The notes under the pieces are model-generated. The model made no database searches. It worked only from the letters and a program-made list of their open reading frames with translations, and was not told the origin of the DNA. From positions 1,860,001-1,924,000 of the forward strand of contig NW_026570222.1 in NCBI RefSeq assembly GCF_019649055.1: a stretch of 64,000 bases of DNA, written 5' to 3'. A program made the position numbers and the translations under genes. Source of the stretch: Paramacrobiotus metropolitanus. Taxonomy: Eukaryota > Tardigrada > Eutardigrada > Parachela > Macrobiotidae. Each line of letters begins with the position of its first letter. Position 1 is the stretch's first letter. Positions 59,797 through 64,000 of the stretch are shown piece by piece.

Positions 59797-62700
59797 TCAC
59801 AAAACAGCAAGGCCACGATCCTGTGCATCATCTGCCGACAACATAAACGAATCTCTCGGACTGGCTGCGTTCACTCCAGCTTGCCACAAGGTCCGTAGAC
59901 GACTATCAGAATTTGAACAGAAACTCCGGAAGTCGGCTAGCATTTTATCAAGAAAGGCTTCATCACCTAAATCAAAACCGCGTGCATGAGCAACAAACTG
60001 CGGAACATCAAAAAGGGAAAAGCAGGACGCACCAGTATTGGCTGTACGCCACTTCTTAGTAAGACAGCTATTCCAAGCCCACCAAAACCCTATTTCCGTA
60101 CGATTATTAGGCAGTCCACAGTCACCGGCACCGGCTTGTTCCGTGGTAGATCCTGTGTCGCCAAGTTCAACGTTGTTTTGAGCGGGAATCATGACAAACA
60201 TTCCTCCAGTAGTGTGCACATATTCGCGCGACTGGCTTGCAACATTTGTCCTTTTGGCATTATCTTGTAAATGAATAAAACCGAATTTCTGCAGTATCAA
60301 TTCTTGGAAAAGCACGGTGCGCAAATAACGACTTTCCTCCGGACAGTCTGCAAAAGCAATTGACAGATTTAATCGGGTTGAAGTTCGGCGTAGAAAGCAG
60401 CCTAAACACGCGGCACACGTTTGCTCATATTATTCCGTAATTTTATATTGTATTTTGATTGAAGGAATACATTACTAAAGAAAGGTAAAATGAATATACC
60501 ATGGAATAATACGGTCTCCGAGGTCAACACCTGCCATTCCAACGGCACGAATATCGGCATCCGAAGAGGATCTGAATTGGCTTTATACGGCAGCGCAAAA
60601 GGATCAACGGGAACCGGAACTAAATGAAAACCCGAAGCCGGACATTTTCGCGCCCAAAACTGGATCATATCGCCAAACATCGGACCAGATGCCTGAATCC
60701 ATTTTAGTTCGATTTCGAAAGCACACTTCGGTGTGAACGTATGGTGGTAGTTGGCTACAGCCCATTCCAGACGATCGCTTTTGTGATTCATATCCACGTC
60801 GATCACCGAGGATTTCTTTTTATGCAATGGGTAGTCAGGTAAATCTACCTGCAGAGTGTTGAATTTCGGATCCGGTTTCAAGTATTCAGGAATAGCCGGC
60901 GAATTTGCATGTGCTGATGGGCGTTCTTTATCGCAGTTAAGCAGGGCACACTCAATCCAAACTTGAGAGAATTCCACATCAGAGTTAGCCGCATCAAAAC
61001 CTGTTAATTAGTTTACGGTAAACACCACGTTATGGATATTTCAAACAGCTGTAGAAAGCCAACAAACGTAACACCCACCTGTATTAGGGGCTTTGTGATC
61101 GACAACACAATATAGGTAAAAACCCGAAATAAATGGGAAATTCGGATCTCCACAAGCATGGACAATCAGACCCTCTCGTAACATTTGGGAAAATAAGCAG
61201 ATCGCTTCCTTGGTATGGATTAACAAATTATCTATGGCCCAATCGACTGCCTCGTAACTAAGAAAGCAGTTCACAGGCAGATCTGGTTGTTTGGGAATAA
61301 TGACATTAAATGTAGTCTGCTTCATGGCGTCCAAAATATTGGTCAGCGAGGTTTTAACGGTCGGCGGAGCTGTTCTCACCGGGCTCCCTAAACTCTAAAA
61401 CAGGAATAAGAAAAATTTAACAGTTAATAATTCTGCAATAAGATTCCTGTTACGCTTTCGGGCACACACTCACTTGTGCTTCGGCCGAAACTGTATCAGG
61501 TGATGGCGTATGCGACACCTGCTTCAGCTGCTCCAAGCAGGCATAATAGCTGATAGGAGAGTCACTTTTGGGTGTGCCACTGGCTGATTGCAGATCCGGA
61601 GTGGACATGGCGGCAGGATTGGCACCTTTATGAAGAGGTTTCATTGTGGCTATTGCAGGGCGTTTAATGGTGCTTTCGGCACGACGGTTGCTTTTAGAGG
61701 GTCTCTTGATACGATTAACTACTTCCATGATTCGCACAAACCCCTCGCATAGTTCGTCACAGGGCATACTTTCGAATTTACAACAATCAGAGCTGGAAGA
61801 AAACAGTTTTCCCATAAAATTATTGGCAGTTGCAAGCATAGTTGTGAGATCGTACTTGGGATCCGAATCTTCTGCTATCTTCTTGACCGCTGGGTTGCAC
61901 GGCAGCAAATAATATTGCCCTTTCCAGTATTTCATGATCTGCACCGCATTATTTGGTTACAAATCAAATGGAAACATAACAGAAATAAAAAAATAATATT
62001 TAAATGACTTACGGAGTCAAGGGTAAATTCTCCGCGCCCTTTAGTAAGCACACAAAAATCCATGTAATTCCAGTTGAAGTTTTCCAATCGCTCATGCGAA
62101 AATTCAACCAGAGAGACTCTGTAGCTCATCATATCGGGTACCATAAACCTAATAAGCATACCATGCATAACGTCGGCTGAAATCCAAATTATTTCAAGTG
62201 CAATGATTTCCGTACCGGTACTGATATTTCACGCAAGGAATTCTATACAAATGTCGTGGCGTAAAACGTGTGACGGTTATACTCGATTGATACAAAGTAA
62301 GTTCGTGGATTACTCGACCCAAGGAGAGATATGTGATAGTCTGCAATACAACAACCAGCACAAATCACTATCTATTAACTGCAGCGTTTTACTTGTTGTG
62401 TGACTAGATTTCATTTATAGACCAGCAGCAGCTCATTTTTAGGTGGCTCTGTTCAGTCTGTTGTATGTAACAAAAATTTCAGAAAATGCTTAATACTCAA
62501 TGGTTAATACTCAACTGCGTACTACTCAATTCTGAAATTGCTCAATACTCAATGGTTAATACTCAATTTATGTAGCTTAATAATACCGTGCTTTTTATCG
62601 GACATTTATTGAACGGAATGTGGCATACCGGCCGCTGCATGTTCTGTTGGGGACCTTTATGCCCGGCCAGTTTTCCGGCAATAGTGGGAACATCATCAGG

Positions 62701-64000
62701 CTTCATGTTTTTGCGAGGAATTATTAGCTGGAATCCCTGCTGCAGTCGCTGACACACAAGTTCTTCGTACAGCTCTTTTAAGGCAAGCGGTCTCGAACAA
62801 TACCGACTGTTATCGTACATATCCCGATTTCCACTAAAACAAACAGTTCCCTAAACGCTTATCTTAACAGCGTTTAAACACAAACCCCATTTGCATACCG
62901 GTTGGATGCTTCGCTCCAGCCAGCTCCTTCTTCTGGGATCACGCTGTAGTCGGATATAAGGTAGTCGTTCTGTAGTGTTCTCCGATCTGGCAGATAATCT
63001 GTGGTAATGGGCAACGAAGCTGGAATCGTCAACGCTTTCCAGTCCACACCTAAATAAATTTGCTCGGAGTAAGAGCTGAGTATTTATTAGTGCTGAAAAT
63101 TTTGGCCAGAAACTTCCATGTCCTCAATTCCACACGCAAGTTGTGATACAACAATCATGTTAGTTTTTATTATGGTTGCCGACTTTTGACCTTTCTAAAA
63201 CCACCTGCGAACGCTCGCCACGTTGTCTATATCTAAAATTAGTCAAAATTACCGGTTGTCAGATTAGGTGTCCACTCCATCTCACCAGTAATACCCCAGA
63301 CGTAGTTTTTACTAGTGGATGCTTTCTTTTTCGGCTCAGCGCTCCATATCTGAGATCCCGAGGGAGCGGGACTGCCTCGGCCAATATCCTCTTTTGTCCA
63401 GCCATTTGGCTATAAATTGCACGTCAATTAAATACGACTATTTCCAGCGACCATCCATTAATCTCATGCATACTTTCACTTACGTTATGGCGAGGGGATC
63501 GGATGGAGTCTATTGCCGTGGAATCGTCATCGGCTATGGAATTGTCATCAGGATCGCCACTACTGACCCAACTTGATATGCGATCAGTTTCGGCAGCTTT
63601 AAAAAAAACCGAATCAACTACAGCTGAGACACTGGACGATTTTTGCCACATTCCCGGTACTTACCATCCTGCCGCCTGGGTTTTAGATGTGGGGAATCAG
63701 TATCACGAAGTGATTCACTAATAGGACTTTTGGATAGTACTTCTTTAGAAAGGTCTGATACATCTTCGGAATGCGATGTGGCACGGCGATGGTGAGTTTG
63801 CACGGCTGCACCGGATGGATCAGTCGGAAAAATATGCACCCAGCGACGTCTATAAATATGCAGAATGAAGAGGAAATCAATGGCATCATCCACTGAACGT
63901 ACCTATTTGATGTCAGCTTCACGGGGATCTTCGACGGAGCCAAAGGATTGATAAGCGAGCGAGGATTTGGTGATTTGTTCGTTCTTCGTTTCGGTTCAGC
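59797..64000 (-). CDS. DEPDC5: DEPDC5/Iml1, GATOR1 subunit (5' end outside window)
   Basis: DEPDC5 is part of GATOR1, the Rag GTPase-activating complex that shuts off mTORC1 at lysosomes under amino-acid shortage. Twelve exons are visible, high to low: (64000)-63903, 63849-63665, 63623-63484, 63409-63253, 63049-62899, 62833-62587 (or 62629), 62340-62216, 62148-62013, 61938-61474, 61394-61079, 61000-60500, 60347-59797. Matching blocks in order: [36 protein letters not shown] then [49 protein letters not shown], and [12 protein letters not shown]. Then a DEP domain ([13 protein letters not shown]...[13 protein letters not shown]...[11 protein letters not shown]), [27 protein letters not shown], and a C-terminal [14 protein letters not shown]...[13 protein letters not shown]. 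The N-terminal longin-like and SABA-type region lies beyond 64000. Confidence 0.93.

Overview
The window is eukaryotic nuclear DNA from a compact, intron-rich invertebrate animal. The evidence is split genes with GT/AG introns of about 50 to 500 bases and animal-specific proteins: a Fringe glycosyltransferase, a claudin-type four-span membrane protein, a PLAT-domain lipase and an EFCAB7-like protein. About eight genes fit in 64 kb. A small protostome (arthropod or tardigrade grade) fits, but I cannot fix the phylum from sequence alone. There are no prokaryotic operons, rRNA genes or CRISPR arrays. Gene models below were joined exon by exon from splice sites, reading phase and protein-family resemblance recalled from memory. 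No database search was run.

Layout. 1-1.7 kb: repeats, a Tc1/mariner-type MITE, and the last two exons of a membrane protein running in from the left. 1.8-4.1 kb (-): a decayed duplicate of the 3' end of ASCC3. 4.9-9.9 kb: a LINE 3' fragment and a minus-strand LTR retrotransposon with near-identical LTRs but no visible pol. 9.9-13.2 kb: repeats and unannotatable sequence. 13.2-18.2 kb (+): Fringe. 18.6-28.1 kb (-): the main ASCC3 gene, head-to-head with VPS35 (29.4-32.2 kb, +). 33.2-34.9 kb (+): claudin-like gene. 36.5-38.5 kb: a nested inverted-repeat block with two mirrored arrays of GC-rich hairpins. 38.6-43.3 kb (+): pancreatic-lipase-family gene, tail-to-tail with EFCAB7-like (43.9-47.8 kb, -). 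50.5-59.4 kb (+): INO80, 29 coding exons. 59.8-64 kb (-): DEPDC5/Iml1, leaving the window on the right.

The genes do not form one pathway. They are mostly conserved housekeeping or signalling genes: ribosome/alkylation-damage helicase ASCC3, retromer core VPS35, chromatin remodeller INO80, GATOR1 subunit DEPDC5 and the Notch-modifying enzyme Fringe. The accessory biology is in the repeats. The most notable event is a partial ASCC3 duplication. The left copy is clearly dead: frameshifts, a stop, a mutated poly(A) signal, and a MITE sitting on a splice donor. The right copy has itself lost most of one C-terminal exon next to a tRNA-like insertion.
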